Assembly: GCF_012843705.1 (NCBI RefSeq)
Contig: NZ_JABAFQ010000008.1
Coordinates: forward strand, 1-64,000
Direction: 5' to 3'
Length of the DNA stretch: 64,000 bases
Origin: Fusobacterium sp. FSA-380-WT-3A
GTDB lineage: Bacteria; Fusobacteriota; Fusobacteriia; Fusobacteriales; Fusobacteriaceae
In this document: positions 45,109 to 55,454 of the stretch, piece by piece
How the letters are laid out: every line of letters starts with the position of its first letter
Position numbering within the stretch: position 1 is the stretch's first letter
Translations under genes and position numbers: made by a program
The notes under the pieces: generated by a model
What the model saw: the letters and a program-made list of their open reading frames with translations, nothing else
What the model was told of the DNA's origin: nothing
The model's database searches: none

Positions 45109-47892
45109 TCACAAAGTTTTTTCACAATATTTTTTTAAAAAACAATTTTCACATCTTTCTTTTTTTAATTCATCACAATCAAAATAATTGTTTAAAATTT
45201 TATTGGTAACAATATCAAAATTTTTAATAGTTTCAGTTATAGCTTCTTGACTAATATCTATTTCAATTATTTTTCTATCTTCTCTTTCATTAATATAAAA
45301 TAATCTAGCTCTTTTTACAGTTTTTTTATATTTTTCACCTATTAGATAAGCATATATTCTAAGCTGTGCTTCATAACTACTTATGTCTTGTGCTACTCTT
45401 CCTGTTTTAAAATCAATTATTTCAATTTCTCCATCTTTTTCAAGTACTAAATCTGCTATTCCTTCTATGATATAGTTCTCTCTTATGAAAGAAATTTTTA
45501 TTTCATTTTCTTTTATAAAACTTGTTATATTTTTATATTCTATAAAATATTTTATTATATTTTCTAGAAGTTTTGAAATAATTTTTTCATCTATTTTTAT
45601 TGTATTTTGTCTTAAAATATTATTGTAATTTTTATAATATTCATCTTTAATTTCTTCAATTGTTATTAGATTATTTCTCTTTAAATTTTTATTTATATAT
45701 TCTAAAGTATCATGAGCCAATACTCCAATTATAGCTTCTCTTGTACTTTTTTCTACAAATTTATATTTTCTAAAGAAATTATATAATAGAGGACATTTTT
45801 CATATAAAGCTATATGAGAAGTAAAAGAAAATATATCTTTTCTTTTGCTTTCATCTATTTTATCTATTTCTAATCTGTGATATTTAAAATTCTCACTTCT
45901 TATATCATTTAATTCATCATAAACTTTTTTAAATATTGGTTTAGGAACTTTATAATCTCCTTGACTTTCTATACATGTTAAAGCTAATAGATTTTTTGCT
46001 CTAGAAAATCCAGTATAATATAATCTATAAAAATCATAAATATCTATCTTTGATTTTGGTTCAAACTCCTCTAATATTTCAAACTCTAATTTTTTTTGTG
46101 GAGTATCAAATACATGAGGTTCATTATCTAAAGAACCAATTATAACTATTGGGAATTCTAATCCTTTAGCTTGATGAATAGTTAAAAAAGATACTGCTCC
46201 CTTTGGAGTTTCCTCACTTTCATATTCATGAAGTTTTATTTCTTTTAAATATTTCAAATGATGATTAAAAAAGTAATCACTTACTTTTTTTAGATTTTTC
46301 TTATTAATATCACCAACTTTACAAAGTATATCAAATTTTAATAAAATATCTGAAAATATCCCTAAATTATAAGTTGTCCTATTTTGTAAAATATCCTCTT
46401 CAAAAAGATTTATATACTTTAAGAAACATTTAAAATTAAAAAGATTATAAAATATATCTAAAAAGCTTCCTATTTTTTCTTGAGAATTTTCATTTTCCAC
46501 CATATCAGTTATTTTTTCTCTTATATCTTTTATATACTCTACAGCTTCTTCATCTAATACTATTTCTTTTCTAGCATATATATAACATTCATTATAATAC
46601 TGCTCCAAAAGATAGTCTTTTCCTTGATGAAAAATACAAAGTAAAAAACCTATTACAAATCTTATTTCATCTCTTTCAAAAAAATTTCCAGAACGTGGAC
46701 AATAAACTTTTATTCCATTTTTTTCTAAATATTCTACTAAATATTTTATCTTACTATCTTTAAAACTTCTAAATAAAAAAGCTATTTGATTGTAATCATC
46801 TATTTTTCTACTAGCTTTTAAATAACTTATAAATTTATAAATTTTTTCATTCCACTGTCTTTGAGAACCATTTACAGATATTTTTACCACTCCACTACAT
46901 TGGTTTATATCCTCTCTACCTGAAATAATTTCCTTTTTATATCTCCAATTATCCCAATTTGTCCCTTCCATCCATTTTTCACAAAACTCTATTATATCTT
47001 GGTTAGAACGATAATTTATATTAAGTTCTACTTTTTTACATTGTCCCTCTTTAAAATTTTTTTGAAATTCTAATATATTTCTCACAGTTGCCCCACGAAA
47101 TCTATATATCCCTTGATCATCATCACCTACTACACAGATATTTTTTCTATCTCCTGCTATCAGAAAAAATAATTTTTCTTGTATTTTATTAGTGTCTTGA
47201 TATTCATCTATCATTATATATTTTATTTTTTCTTGTAATTTTCTTAATACCTCTGGATTTTCACTTAAAATTCTATAACATTCTAATTGAATATTTGAGA
47301 AATCTACTCCATTTTCCTCTCTCAAAAGCTCTACATATCTTTTATGTAATCTTTTTAAAAATTTTATATTCTCATCAGTAGTATCTAAAATTTTCTTATT
47401 AGATAATCCCTCTTCATTTATTCTATCTATCCATTTTTGAAATTCTCCAGCCTTTTTCCAGGCTCCACTACTTTCTGTAGTCAATATAAATTCTCTATAT
47501 CCTTCTATTTTTTCAAATTCTTTAATTTTTGAATAGATAAAAAATCTCTGCTCTAAATCATCAAATATTTTATAATTTTTCTCCAAAAATGAATATTCTA
47601 AATTTTCGTCAATTATTCTTAAACAAATGGAATGTATAGTTCCAATATACATTCCACTTATATCCATAGTATTTTTTATTTTTTTAGATATTCTACTTAT
47701 GAGCTCTTTTGAAGCTTTTTCTGTAAAAGTAGCAAGTAAAATATTTTCTGGCTCAACTCCTTTTTGATTTAATATATGAGCCACCCTCTCTATCATTGTT
47801 TTTGTTTTTCCAGAACCAGGACCAGCTATAACCAAAACAGGTCCATCTATTTGATTTACAACTTCCTTTTGTCTTTCATTAAGATTTTCCAT
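45109..47892 (-). CDS. UvrD/RecB-type helicase fused to a PD-(D/E)xK nuclease
   Basis: A 927-residue superfamily 1A DNA helicase. Walker A is 'AGPGSGKTKTMIERVAHIL' near residue 24, the DExx box 'YIMIDEYQDTNKIQEK' near residue 230. Motif III is 'VVGDDDQGIYRFRGA', motif V 'LTIHQAKGLEFPIVIIG' and motif VI 'YYTGFSRAKNLLAL'. The last 250 residues are a RecB-like nuclease with 'GIADLVLEKDGEIEIIDFKTG'. Four Cys at the end (spacing C-x7-C-x2-C-x5-C) suit an Fe-S cluster. It may do double-strand break processing like AddAB or act in repair; no second AddB-like subunit is adjacent. Confidence 0.88.
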   Translation of the reverse strand: MENLNERQKEVVNQIDGPVLVIAGPGSGKTKTMIERVAHILNQKGVEPENILLATFTEKASKELISRISKKIKNTMDISGMYIGTIHSICLRIIDENLEYSFLEKNYKIFDDLEQRFFIYSKIKEFEKIEGYREFILTTESSGAWKKAGEFQKWIDRINEEGLSNKKILDTTDENIKFLKRLHKRYVELLREENGVDFSNIQLECYRILSENPEVLRKLQEKIKYIMIDEYQDTNKIQEKLFFLIAGDRKNICVVGDDDQGIYRFRGATVRNILEFQKNFKEGQCKKVELNINYRSNQDIIEFCEKWMEGTNWDNWRYKKEIISGREDINQCSGVVKISVNGSQRQWNEKIYKFISYLKASRKIDDYNQIAFLFRSFKDSKIKYLVEYLEKNGIKVYCPRSGNFFERDEIRFVIGFLLCIFHQGKDYLLEQYYNECYIYARKEIVLDEEAVEYIKDIREKITDMVENENSQEKIGSFLDIFYNLFNFKCFLKYINLFEEDILQNRTTYNLGIFSDILLKFDILCKVGDINKKNLKKVSDYFFNHHLKYLKEIKLHEYESEETPKGAVSFLTIHQAKGLEFPIVIIGSLDNEPHVFDTPQKKLEFEILEEFEPKSKIDIYDFYRLYYTGFSRAKNLLALTCIESQGDYKVPKPIFKKVYDELNDIRSENFKYHRLEIDKIDESKRKDIFSFTSHIALYEKCPLLYNFFRKYKFVEKSTREAIIGVLAHDTLEYINKNLKRNNLITIEEIKDEYYKNYNNILRQNTIKIDEKIISKLLENIIKYFIEYKNITSFIKENEIKISFIRENYIIEGIADLVLEKDGEIEIIDFKTGRVAQDISSYEAQLRIYAYLIGEKYKKTVKRARLFYINEREDRKIIEIDISQEAITETIKNFDIVTNKILNNYFDCDELKKERCENCFLKKYCEKTL

Positions 47893-47913
47893 AGACTAGT
47901 CCTCACTTCCTTT

Positions 47914-49242
47914 CTAAAATTCTTTATTTTTTAATATAAATCTATAATAAATATATGTACATAGAGGAATTAACCAAATATATACAGCAAAAGGAATAAA
48001 TTGTACATTACTAATTCCAAGCATTGTACAAGGTACATAACAAGCTATATTTGTTGGAGTGATAGCTGGTATTACAATAGCTGTATTTTCTATGTCCTTT
48101 GCCAAATCTTTTCTCTCAATTTTTTTATCATCATAGACACTTTCTATAATCTGTTCTGTCATTATAACAGCAATAGTTTGATTTGCTCCTACTATTCCTG
48201 TTATTATACTTACTAATATTGTATTTCTAAATAATTCCCCTCTAGTTTTTACATTTTGAATTTTTGCTTTTATATAATTTAAAATATTAAGTTGTTCAAA
48301 TACACCAACTAAAGAGCATGATACAATTATAAGAGCTGAAGCATTTAACATTGATTTTATCCCTCCACCTTTTATAATTGTTTCTAAAGATGTTCCTTTA
48401 AATTTGTAAAAACCAAGTAATAAATATTCAAATATTTTTAAAATATTTTCTCCTTGTACAAATATAGCCACTATTGAAGCTAAAACTATACTTACTGCCA
48501 TAGATTTTCTTACATTTATTCTAAGCAAAGAGAAAACAATTATAGATATTACAGGGATAAATATAAATCTCACATCTATATTGTAAACATCTTCTAATAA
48601 AACTAAAAGATTACTTTCACTTGTATTTAAAACATAATTTTTTGAAAGAAAAATATAAAAAATACTTGTTAAAATATAAGGAACTATCATTGATTTTATC
48701 ATATTTTTTAAGTTTGTATAAATATCTATTCCTGTAAGACTAGCTACAAGATTGGCACTTGAAGAAAGTGGTGACCATCTATCTCCAAAATATATTCCTG
48801 AAATTATTGTAGCTCCCACTATATTTACATCTATATTTCCACTTCTAGCAATAGCCATAAGAGCTACCCCTATTGTACTTGCTGCTCCAAAAGAACTTCC
48901 TAAGAAAAAAGCCACAATACTTGTTATTAAAAATGAGAAAAATATAAAAAGGTTAGGATTTATAAATTTTATTCCATAATAAATAATTCCTGGTATTGTT
49001 CCAGAGGCTAACCAACTAGCTGTCAAAGCCCCTACAAACATAAATACCATTAAAACTATTTTTGATTTTTTACTATATTCAATAGATACATTTACTATGG
49101 AATCTATTGTGTTTTTCTTTTTTAAAGATAAAAGTACAAATAAAAAATATACTCCTATTACAATTAGACCTAAAGTAAATTTAGTATAAAATACATAAAA
49201 AAGTATCACCCCAAGTAAACCTAAAAAACCTATTTTTTTCAT
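47914..49242 (-). CDS. NhaC-family Na+/H+ antiporter-like transporter
   Basis: The ATG at 49242 is chosen because GGGGGAG lies 6 bases before it; an ATG 15 bases earlier would put that site inside the gene. The 442 residues have about 11-12 hydrophobic segments. Motifs include 'GSSFGAASTIGVALMAIA', 'YFGDRWSPLSSSANLVASL' and 'VIPAITPTNIACYVPCTMLG', which I associate with NhaC/malate-lactate antiporters. It follows the AEC carrier gene with 16 bp between, so the two are co-transcribed. Confidence 0.85.
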   Translation of the reverse strand: MKKIGFLGLLGVILFYVFYTKFTLGLIVIGVYFLFVLLSLKKKNTIDSIVNVSIEYSKKSKIVLMVFMFVGALTASWLASGTIPGIIYYGIKFINPNLFIFFSFLITSIVAFFLGSSFGAASTIGVALMAIARSGNIDVNIVGATIISGIYFGDRWSPLSSSANLVASLTGIDIYTNLKNMIKSMIVPYILTSIFYIFLSKNYVLNTSESNLLVLLEDVYNIDVRFIFIPVISIIVFSLLRINVRKSMAVSIVLASIVAIFVQGENILKIFEYLLLGFYKFKGTSLETIIKGGGIKSMLNASALIIVSCSLVGVFEQLNILNYIKAKIQNVKTRGELFRNTILVSIITGIVGANQTIAVIMTEQIIESVYDDKKIERKDLAKDIENTAIVIPAITPTNIACYVPCTMLGISNVQFIPFAVYIWLIPLCTYIYYRFILKNKEF

Positions 49243-49258
49243 TTTTTCTCCCCCCATA

Positions 49259-50176
49259 CTAAACTTTTAATATCATACACCAGATTGGTATAGTTATCAT
49301 AGATAACATTGATGTTACTAATATACATTGTGTTGCAAAATCCACATCCCCATTATATTTACTAGCTAGTATTGCTGATGTACTAGCTGCTGGCATTCCT
49401 GTAATTAATACTTGAACCCCAATTATAATATCATCAAAATTTAAAAGTTTTCCAACTATAAAAACTATTAATGGTAAGATTATAAGCCTTATACTTGAAA
49501 AAAATATAATTATTTTAGAAAAGAAGTTTTTAACATTTTTCATTTCTCCAAGTATAACTCCTACTAACATCATTGAAAAAGGTGTTGTAGTTTTTCCAAT
49601 ACTTTTTATAGCTCCTCCTAAAAATTCTGGAAAAGGTATTTGAAATACCATTATTAAAATTCCTATATAAACAGTTACTAAGCAAGGATGAGTAAGAATT
49701 TTTTTAATCAATTCTTTTTTAGAACTTGCATTAGTAAAATAAGCTAAACCTACTGACCATAAAAGAGCTCTTTGAGATATTAAAGATATAGCTCCATACA
49801 TACAACCAATACTTCCATATATTCCATCTATTACAGCTATTCCCATAAAACCGGCATTTGAAAGAACTGTTACATATTTTAAAACTTTTTGTTTTTCTAT
49901 ATCTTGATTTCTGTATATAAAGAAATTTATTCCAATAGCAAAAAATTGTATTCCTAGAGCTAAGAAAAATAATTTTACAAAATTTACTAAAACATCCATA
50001 TCTAATTCTGTTCTGAAGGAATCTATTATATTACATGGAAGTATTATGTTAATTAATAAATCTGTCATTACTTCCCCAGAAGTTTTAGGTATAATATTTT
50101 TCTTTCTTGCAAAAAAACCTGTAAGTATTAATAAAAATAACATTCCTTGTAATGAAATTATTTTATTAAAATCCAT
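49259..50176 (-). CDS. Auxin efflux carrier (AEC) family transporter
   Basis: A 305-residue inner-membrane carrier with about ten hydrophobic segments in two halves of five. 'NIILPCNIIDSFR' near residue 48 and 'TGMPAASTSAILASKYNGD' near residue 265 are the crossed-helix motifs of the AEC family. Members export or import organic acids or malonate; the substrate here is unknown. It stands first in a two-gene unit with the NhaC-like gene, which could supply a Na+ gradient. Confidence 0.9.
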   Translation of the reverse strand: MDFNKIISLQGMLFLLILTGFFARKKNIIPKTSGEVMTDLLINIILPCNIIDSFRTELDMDVLVNFVKLFFLALGIQFFAIGINFFIYRNQDIEKQKVLKYVTVLSNAGFMGIAVIDGIYGSIGCMYGAISLISQRALLWSVGLAYFTNASSKKELIKKILTHPCLVTVYIGILIMVFQIPFPEFLGGAIKSIGKTTTPFSMMLVGVILGEMKNVKNFFSKIIIFFSSIRLIILPLIVFIVGKLLNFDDIIIGVQVLITGMPAASTSAILASKYNGDVDFATQCILVTSMLSMITIPIWCMILKV

Positions 50177-50336
50177 ACCCTCACTTCCCTATTAAGTCTT
50201 TAAAAATCTCTTTCTATCTCATTTTACTACATTTTTTTTCTTTTATCAATTTTTTAATAAATATTATATTTTATTTCTATTTTTTATGATAAAATATTTT
50301 ATATATGAATTTTTATTATGGAAGTGATTTATTTTT

Positions 50337-51698
50337 ATGGAAACAACAAAAGCTAGTGAACGTTTGGGAACTGAACCTATTGGTAAATTAATTTTAAAAC
50401 TTTCTATTCCAGCTGTTATAGCTCAAATTGTAAATGTACTTTATAATATTATAGACAGAGTTTATTTAGGACATATTAAGGGAGTTGGAACTTTAGCTCT
50501 TACAGGAATTGGAGTTACTTTCCCTATAATTGTTGGAATATCAGCTTTTAGTGCTTTTGCTGGTTATGCTGGTGCTCCTCTTTCTTCTATAGAATTAGGA
50601 AGAAAAAATTATAAAAAAGCTGAAAAAATTCTTGGAAATAGTGTAACAATTACTTTATTTTTTACTCTGATTATTCCCACTATTGTTTATATTTTTAGAG
50701 AAAAACTTTTATTTAGTTTTGGAGCTAGTGAAAATATTTTACCCTATGCTTTAGACTATCTTAATATATATTTAATTGGAACTATTTTTGTTCTAGTTGC
50801 CCTTGGTCTTAATCCTTTTATATCAAGTCAAGGTTTTCCAAAAGAAGCAATGTTTTCTATACTTATAGGTGCCCTTATAAATCTTATACTAGACCCTATT
50901 TTCATCTTTAAATTTCATATGGGAATTAAAGGAGCAGCATGGGCTACTGTTATTTCTCAAGGACTTAGTGCCTGTTGGATATTTTTCTTTTTAACTTCTA
51001 ATAAATCAGTTATAAAAATAAAATTAAAAAATCTTATTCCTGATTTTAAAATTATAAAAAATATTCTTGTATTAGGAACTTCCTCTTTTACAATGCAGAT
51101 AACAGAAAGTATGTTAGGAGTAACTTTAAATAAAAGTCTTCAAATCCATGGAGGAGATTTATATGTTGGAGCTATGGCAATAGCTCAAAGTATAATGCAA
51201 CTTATTTCTATACCAATAAGAGGATTTACTTATGGTTCTCAACCTATAGTAAGTTATAATTTTGGAGCAAAAAATAAAGAAAGAGTTATGAAAGCTACAA
51301 AAATTATTGTTGGATATGCTACTTTAATTTTAGGTCTTTCCTCTTTAATGACAATAATATTCCCAGAATTTTTCTCATCAATGTTTACTAAAGACCCAGA
51401 ACTTCTTGCTCTAATGGGAAAAACTCTTCCAGTTTATATGGGAGGAATGGTTATATTTGGAATACAAAATGGAGGACAAGCTGTATTTTTAGGAATTGGA
51501 CTTGCTAAGACTTCTATATTTTTAGCTCTATTTAGAAAAATTTTACTTCTTATTCCTTTAGCTTTAATTTTACCTAATTATATGGGAGTTATGGGAGTAT
51601 TCTATGCTGAACTTATATCTGATACTCTTTCAGCTTTAACAACTCTATTTATATTTGTATTTATTTTTAAAAAAGTTGTAGATAGAAATATTCAATAA
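50337..51698 (+). CDS. MATE-family multidrug efflux pump
   Basis: A 453-residue, 12-helix antiporter. The start 'ERLGTEPIGKLILKLSIPAV' is typical of Firmicute/Fusobacterium MATE proteins, and 'PLSSIELGRKNYKKAEKILG' and 'GSQPIVSYNFGAKNKERV' are the two halves' conserved loops. The ribosome site GGAAGTGAT is weak. It stands alone, divergent from the AEC gene, and ends at a terminator. Confidence 0.93.
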   Translation: METTKASERLGTEPIGKLILKLSIPAVIAQIVNVLYNIIDRVYLGHIKGVGTLALTGIGVTFPIIVGISAFSAFAGYAGAPLSSIELGRKNYKKAEKILGNSVTITLFFTLIIPTIVYIFREKLLFSFGASENILPYALDYLNIYLIGTIFVLVALGLNPFISSQGFPKEAMFSILIGALINLILDPIFIFKFHMGIKGAAWATVISQGLSACWIFFFLTSNKSVIKIKLKNLIPDFKIIKNILVLGTSSFTMQITESMLGVTLNKSLQIHGGDLYVGAMAIAQSIMQLISIPIRGFTYGSQPIVSYNFGAKNKERVMKATKIIVGYATLILGLSSLMTIIFPEFFSSMFTKDPELLALMGKTLPVYMGGMVIFGIQNGGQAVFLGIGLAKTSIFLALFRKILLLIPLALILPNYMGVMGVFYAELISDTLSALTTLFIFVFIFKKVVDRNIQ

Positions 51699-51721
51699 AA
51701 TTTTATTAAAAAATATTAAAA

Positions 51722-51749
51722 GGACTGTTGTATTTAACAGTCCCTTTAT
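51722..51749 (+). terminator. Intrinsic terminator of the MATE gene
   Basis: Stem GGACTGTT/AACAGTCC with a 6-base loop, then CTTTATTTTT. It also faces the P1 peptidase gene. Confidence 0.8.
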
Positions 51750-51751
51750 TT

Positions 51752-52720
51752 TTATCTATTTAATTCTTCGTAAGATTTTAATCCATAACTAGATTTTGCC
51801 TTTATTACTGCCCTATTTATAGCTTTCCCCATTGCATAAGCTCCCAAACTTCCAATTATATCAACTGTAGTTTCAACTTCTCCTGTTCCTATAGTAAATA
51901 TTGTATCTCCATCTAAAGATGTATGTACAGGACAAATTGCTCTTGCATATCCATTATGTGCCATTGAAGATATTTTTGTAGCTTGAGCTTTTGTTAATTT
52001 TCCATTTGTTATTATACATCCTATTGTTGTATTTGTATTTTGAAATACATCTATATCCTTTCCTAAATCTTCCCACATAAGCTCTCTTGTACTTAATATT
52101 TTATTTTTCTCCTCATTTAAAATTCCAGCTAATGGTTTATTAGTATCTACATCAATTACATCTCCTATAGCATTTACACTTACAATAGCTCCAACTTTTA
52201 ATCTTCCAACTTGTACACAATAAACTCCAAGTCCTGATTTCATTGCTCTATCCATTCCTTTATATTTTCCAACAGAAGCCCCTGTTCCAGCTCCAAAATT
52301 TCCCTCTTGAATATTATATTTTTCAGAATTACAACAAGCTTCATATCCCATATTTTTATCAGGTCTAACTTTAGAATTTCCCACTGCTAAATCAAAAAGA
52401 GATGCTCCACAAACAATAGGTACAACTCCTACTCCAACTTCAAAACCTATTCCCTTTTCCTCTAAATATTTCATAACTCCACTAGATGCTTCTAAACCAT
52501 AAGCACTTCCACCAGATAATACAATCCCATGAACTTTTTCTATAGTATTTATAGGATTTAAAAGTTCAGTTTCATGTGAAGCAGGTCCTCCACCTCTTAC
52601 ATCTACTCCAGCACAACCACCTTTTTCACATAAAATTACTGTACAACCTGTTCCAGCTTCAAAATTTTGGGCATTACCTATTTTTATTCCATCTATTTCA
52701 GTTATATTTATCTCTTTCAT
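51752..52720 (-). CDS. P1-family (DmpA-like) N-terminal nucleophile aminopeptidase
   Basis: A 322-residue member of peptidase family S58 (beta-aminopeptidase / D-esterase). 'GCTVILCEKGGCAGVDVRGG', 'VLSGGSAYGLEASSGVMKYL' and 'VGAIVSVNAIGDVID' are conserved. In this family the precursor cleaves itself before a Ser or Thr within a GN-T/S turn. The candidate is in 'NTTIGCIITNGKLTKAQATK' near residue 230. No signal peptide is visible. Natural substrate unknown. Confidence 0.9.
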   Translation of the reverse strand: MKEINITEIDGIKIGNAQNFEAGTGCTVILCEKGGCAGVDVRGGGPASHETELLNPINTIEKVHGIVLSGGSAYGLEASSGVMKYLEEKGIGFEVGVGVVPIVCGASLFDLAVGNSKVRPDKNMGYEACCNSEKYNIQEGNFGAGTGASVGKYKGMDRAMKSGLGVYCVQVGRLKVGAIVSVNAIGDVIDVDTNKPLAGILNEEKNKILSTRELMWEDLGKDIDVFQNTNTTIGCIITNGKLTKAQATKISSMAHNGYARAICPVHTSLDGDTIFTIGTGEVETTVDIIGSLGAYAMGKAINRAVIKAKSSYGLKSYEELNR

Positions 52721-52789
52721 TTTCCCCTCCTTTTTATATTTTTAATTATATAAAAATTTTTATTTTTCTTCAACATTCACTTTTTATCA

Positions 52790-52820
52790 AAAAATAAAAA
52801 AGCAGTCAGACAACTGACTG
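52790..52820 (-). terminator. Intrinsic terminator of the 66-residue gene
   Basis: Stem CAGTCAG/CTGACTG with a 4-base loop, followed on the minus strand by CTTTTTTATTTTT. It lies 40 bases past the stop at 52860. Confidence 0.8.
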
Positions 52821-52859
52821 TTTTTTATTTATACTGGAGAAAACTAATTAAATTAAAAT

Positions 52860-53051
52860 TTATTTTTCAATTTTTTTAAATTTCAAATTTTTTTCTATTA
52901 GAGCAAAGACAGCTTCATGAGTCAAATTCTTTTGACCTTTTAAAGTTTCAAGATACTCTTTTACAGCTTCATGTTCTTTTTTGTGATATTTATTAATTAT
53001 ATAATGTATATCTGAATCCTGAAAAAAGTTTACATATTTATGTTCTTTCAT
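52860..53051 (-). CDS. Small hypothetical protein
   Basis: The ATG at 53051 has GGAG 9 bases upstream; an earlier in-frame ATG abuts that site and is less likely. The 63-residue product is helical and basic at its end. It has 'DIHYIINKYHKKEHEAVKEY' and 'AVFALIEKNLKFKK', no Cys, and no membrane segment. I recognise no family. It is a single gene with its own terminator. Confidence 0.6.
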   Translation of the reverse strand: MKEHKYVNFFQDSDIHYIINKYHKKEHEAVKEYLETLKGQKNLTHEAVFALIEKNLKFKKIEK

Positions 53052-53151
53052 TAAAACCATCTCCTAAACTCTCCAGCAAACCAATTATAAATCTTTATAA
53101 CAAAAATTTCAATATTTAATTTTAAATAAATTTTAATTTTATAAATCTATT

Positions 53152-53904
53152 CTATTTTATTACAAGTTCTACAGGACAATGGTCAGAACCTAATACTTCT
53201 GTGTAAATTTTTGCTGACTCTAATCTAGCTTTTAAACTTTCTGATACTACAAAATAATCTATTCTCCAGCCAGCATTTCTTCCTCTAGCATTAAATCTAT
53301 AAGACCACCACGAATAAACATCTGTTACATCTGGATAAAAATAACGGAAAGTATCTATAAATCCATCATTTACTAAATTATCAAATTTTCCTCTTTCTTC
53401 ATCTGTAAATCCAGCATTTCTTCTATTTGCTTTAGGATTTTTTAAATCTATCTCTTTATGAGCAACATTCAAATCTCCACAGAAAATTACAGGTTTTTTC
53501 TTCTCAAGATTTTTTAAATAATTTTTAAATTCATCTTCCCAAACCATTCTATAATCTAATCTTTCTAATTCTGTTTTAGAGTTTGGTGTATATACAGTTA
53601 TAAAGTAATAATCTTCAAATTCTAAAGTTATCACTCTTCCCTCTTTATCATGCTCTTCAATTCCTAAACCATAGGCTACACTTATAGGCTCAACTTTTGT
53701 AAAAATCGCTGTTCCTGAATATCCTTTTTTCTCAGCATAATTCCAATATTGATGATATCCCTCTAATTGTAAATCTATTTGTCCTTCTTGTAATTTTGTT
53801 TCTTGAAGACAAAATATATCAGCATCTACTTCTTTAAAAAAATCCATAAATCCTTTTGTTACACAAGCTCTAAGCCCATTTACATTCCACGAAATAAACT
53901 TCAT
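53152..53904 (-). CDS. xth: Exodeoxyribonuclease III
   Basis: AP endonuclease and 3' exonuclease in base excision repair. The 250 residues show all family blocks. These are '[14 protein letters not shown]', '[10 protein letters not shown]' with the metal-binding Glu, 'YTPNSKTEL', '[12 protein letters not shown]', the loop 'NAGFTDEER', '[19 protein letters not shown]' and '[10 protein letters not shown]' with the catalytic Asp-His. Starts 9 bp after the HD-HAD gene. Named exoA in some genomes. Confidence 0.97.
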   Translation of the reverse strand: MKFISWNVNGLRACVTKGFMDFFKEVDADIFCLQETKLQEGQIDLQLEGYHQYWNYAEKKGYSGTAIFTKVEPISVAYGLGIEEHDKEGRVITLEFEDYYFITVYTPNSKTELERLDYRMVWEDEFKNYLKNLEKKKPVIFCGDLNVAHKEIDLKNPKANRRNAGFTDEERGKFDNLVNDGFIDTFRYFYPDVTDVYSWWSYRFNARGRNAGWRIDYFVVSESLKARLESAKIYTEVLGSDHCPVELVIK

Positions 53905-53913
53905 AATCCTCCT

Positions 53914-55305
53914 TTATACATCTAATTTCAAAAATAAATTTAAAAATCTTCCTACTCCACTATCCTCATTTGATTTAGTATTATATCTTACATTTTCTTT
54001 TACTAAATCTTTAGCATTTTCTACAGCTACAGAATAATTTACATCTTTTAACATAGCCAAGTCATTTTCATTATCTCCAAAAACCACTATTTCATCTAAT
54101 GCTATTCCCATATCATTAGTTACTATTTTTAGAGCATTCCCTTTACTTGCCTCTTTATTTACTATATCCATTACACTGTCACCAGATTCAAAAATATTTA
54201 CTTTATCTAAATATTTCTCCTCAACATATTCTCTCAATTTTTTAAATTTTTCTTTATCTCCATAAAAAACTAATTTTTGATAATCTTCTTTTAAAATATT
54301 TTCTTTTTTCTCATCAAAAATAAAATTAAAGTTTTTATTTTCTAATGAAAATTCTCTATAATATTCTGTATCTAATTGAGAATAATAAATATTTTTTCTA
54401 CTTGTAGCACTATAATTTAATCCAACCTCTTTAGCTCTTAAAAAAATATCATAAGATACCTCTCTATCTATTGAAGCTTCATATATAATTTCATCTTCTC
54501 TATAAACTCTTGCTCCATTTAGACAGATAAAATATTTAATATTTGGAATATCTTTTAATAAATCATTTATACTTGTTCTATCTCTTCCAGAAGCTGCTAT
54601 AAATTCTATTCCCTTAGATTGAGCTTTTATTATTGCCTCTCTATTTATATCAGTTACTTTCTTCTCTTTAGTTACAAAAGTTCCATCTAAATCACTAGCA
54701 ATAGCTTTTACTGGAAAATCATCTTCTACCACACCTAAATCAATATATTTTTGTAAATAATCCTTTATATATCCATTATAAACTTCTGGCATATATTGAA
54801 TAATTGGTCTCATTCTTTTTAAAATTTTACTTTTATTAGGTTTGAACTTTCTCCAAGTATGAGCATCAGATGTTACATTTTGAATAAAACCTTGAAATCT
54901 ATCACAAGCATTAGCAAATTTTGATTCATCAGTTTCCATATTTTCAAATTCATACCATAAATTTAAATATTCTTTTTTTTGGTCTTCAGGCAACATTCCA
55001 AAAGTTATATTTGCACTTTCAACCTCTTTTTTATATTTTTCTTTTGGTGAAAATTCTCCATAAGCTGGTGTATCTCCAGCTAAAATTTCTACTATATCAT
55101 GAATTAATATCATTTTTATCACTCTTGACATATCAACTTCTTTTTTATAATACTCTCTTAGTATAAAAGCTGAAGTTGCCATATGCCATGAATGTTCTGT
55201 GTCATTTTCTCTTCTAGTTCCATTTAATACAAGACTTTGACGAAGAACTCCTTTTAATTTATCAATTTCTATTAAAAAATCTATTTGTTTTTTTAGTCTA
55301 TCCAT
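53914..55305 (-). CDS. HD-domain nucleotidase fused to a Cof-type HAD phosphatase
   Basis: A 463-residue fusion. Residues 1-190 are an HD phosphohydrolase of the YfbR/HDDC2 type: 'NDTEHSWHMATSAFILREYY', 'MILIHDIVEILAGDTPAYGE' and a further Asp in 'FANACDRFQGF'. Residues 200-460 are a HAD type IIB (Cof-like) phosphatase: 'IASDLDGTFVTKEKKVTD' with the nucleophile Asp, 'AASGRDRTS', and 'VVFGDNENDLAML'. Cof proteins remove phosphate from sugar or nucleotide cofactors, and HDDC2-type proteins act on deoxynucleoside monophosphates. Together they may clean up nucleotides. It is next to exonuclease III. Confidence 0.85.
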   Translation of the reverse strand: MDRLKKQIDFLIEIDKLKGVLRQSLVLNGTRRENDTEHSWHMATSAFILREYYKKEVDMSRVIKMILIHDIVEILAGDTPAYGEFSPKEKYKKEVESANITFGMLPEDQKKEYLNLWYEFENMETDESKFANACDRFQGFIQNVTSDAHTWRKFKPNKSKILKRMRPIIQYMPEVYNGYIKDYLQKYIDLGVVEDDFPVKAIASDLDGTFVTKEKKVTDINREAIIKAQSKGIEFIAASGRDRTSINDLLKDIPNIKYFICLNGARVYREDEIIYEASIDREVSYDIFLRAKEVGLNYSATSRKNIYYSQLDTEYYREFSLENKNFNFIFDEKKENILKEDYQKLVFYGDKEKFKKLREYVEEKYLDKVNIFESGDSVMDIVNKEASKGNALKIVTNDMGIALDEIVVFGDNENDLAMLKDVNYSVAVENAKDLVKENVRYNTKSNEDSGVGRFLNLFLKLDV

Positions 55306-55454
55306 CTTTCCTCCTTATCCTAAATTAAATTATACCATAATTTTTTTTCATTGTTAAGATTTCAAACTAAAAAAGAAATTTTCTGTTAATTTATTGAAAA
55401 GATTTAAATTTATTTATATAATCTAATATATTAATATTAGATTAAGGAGGAAAA

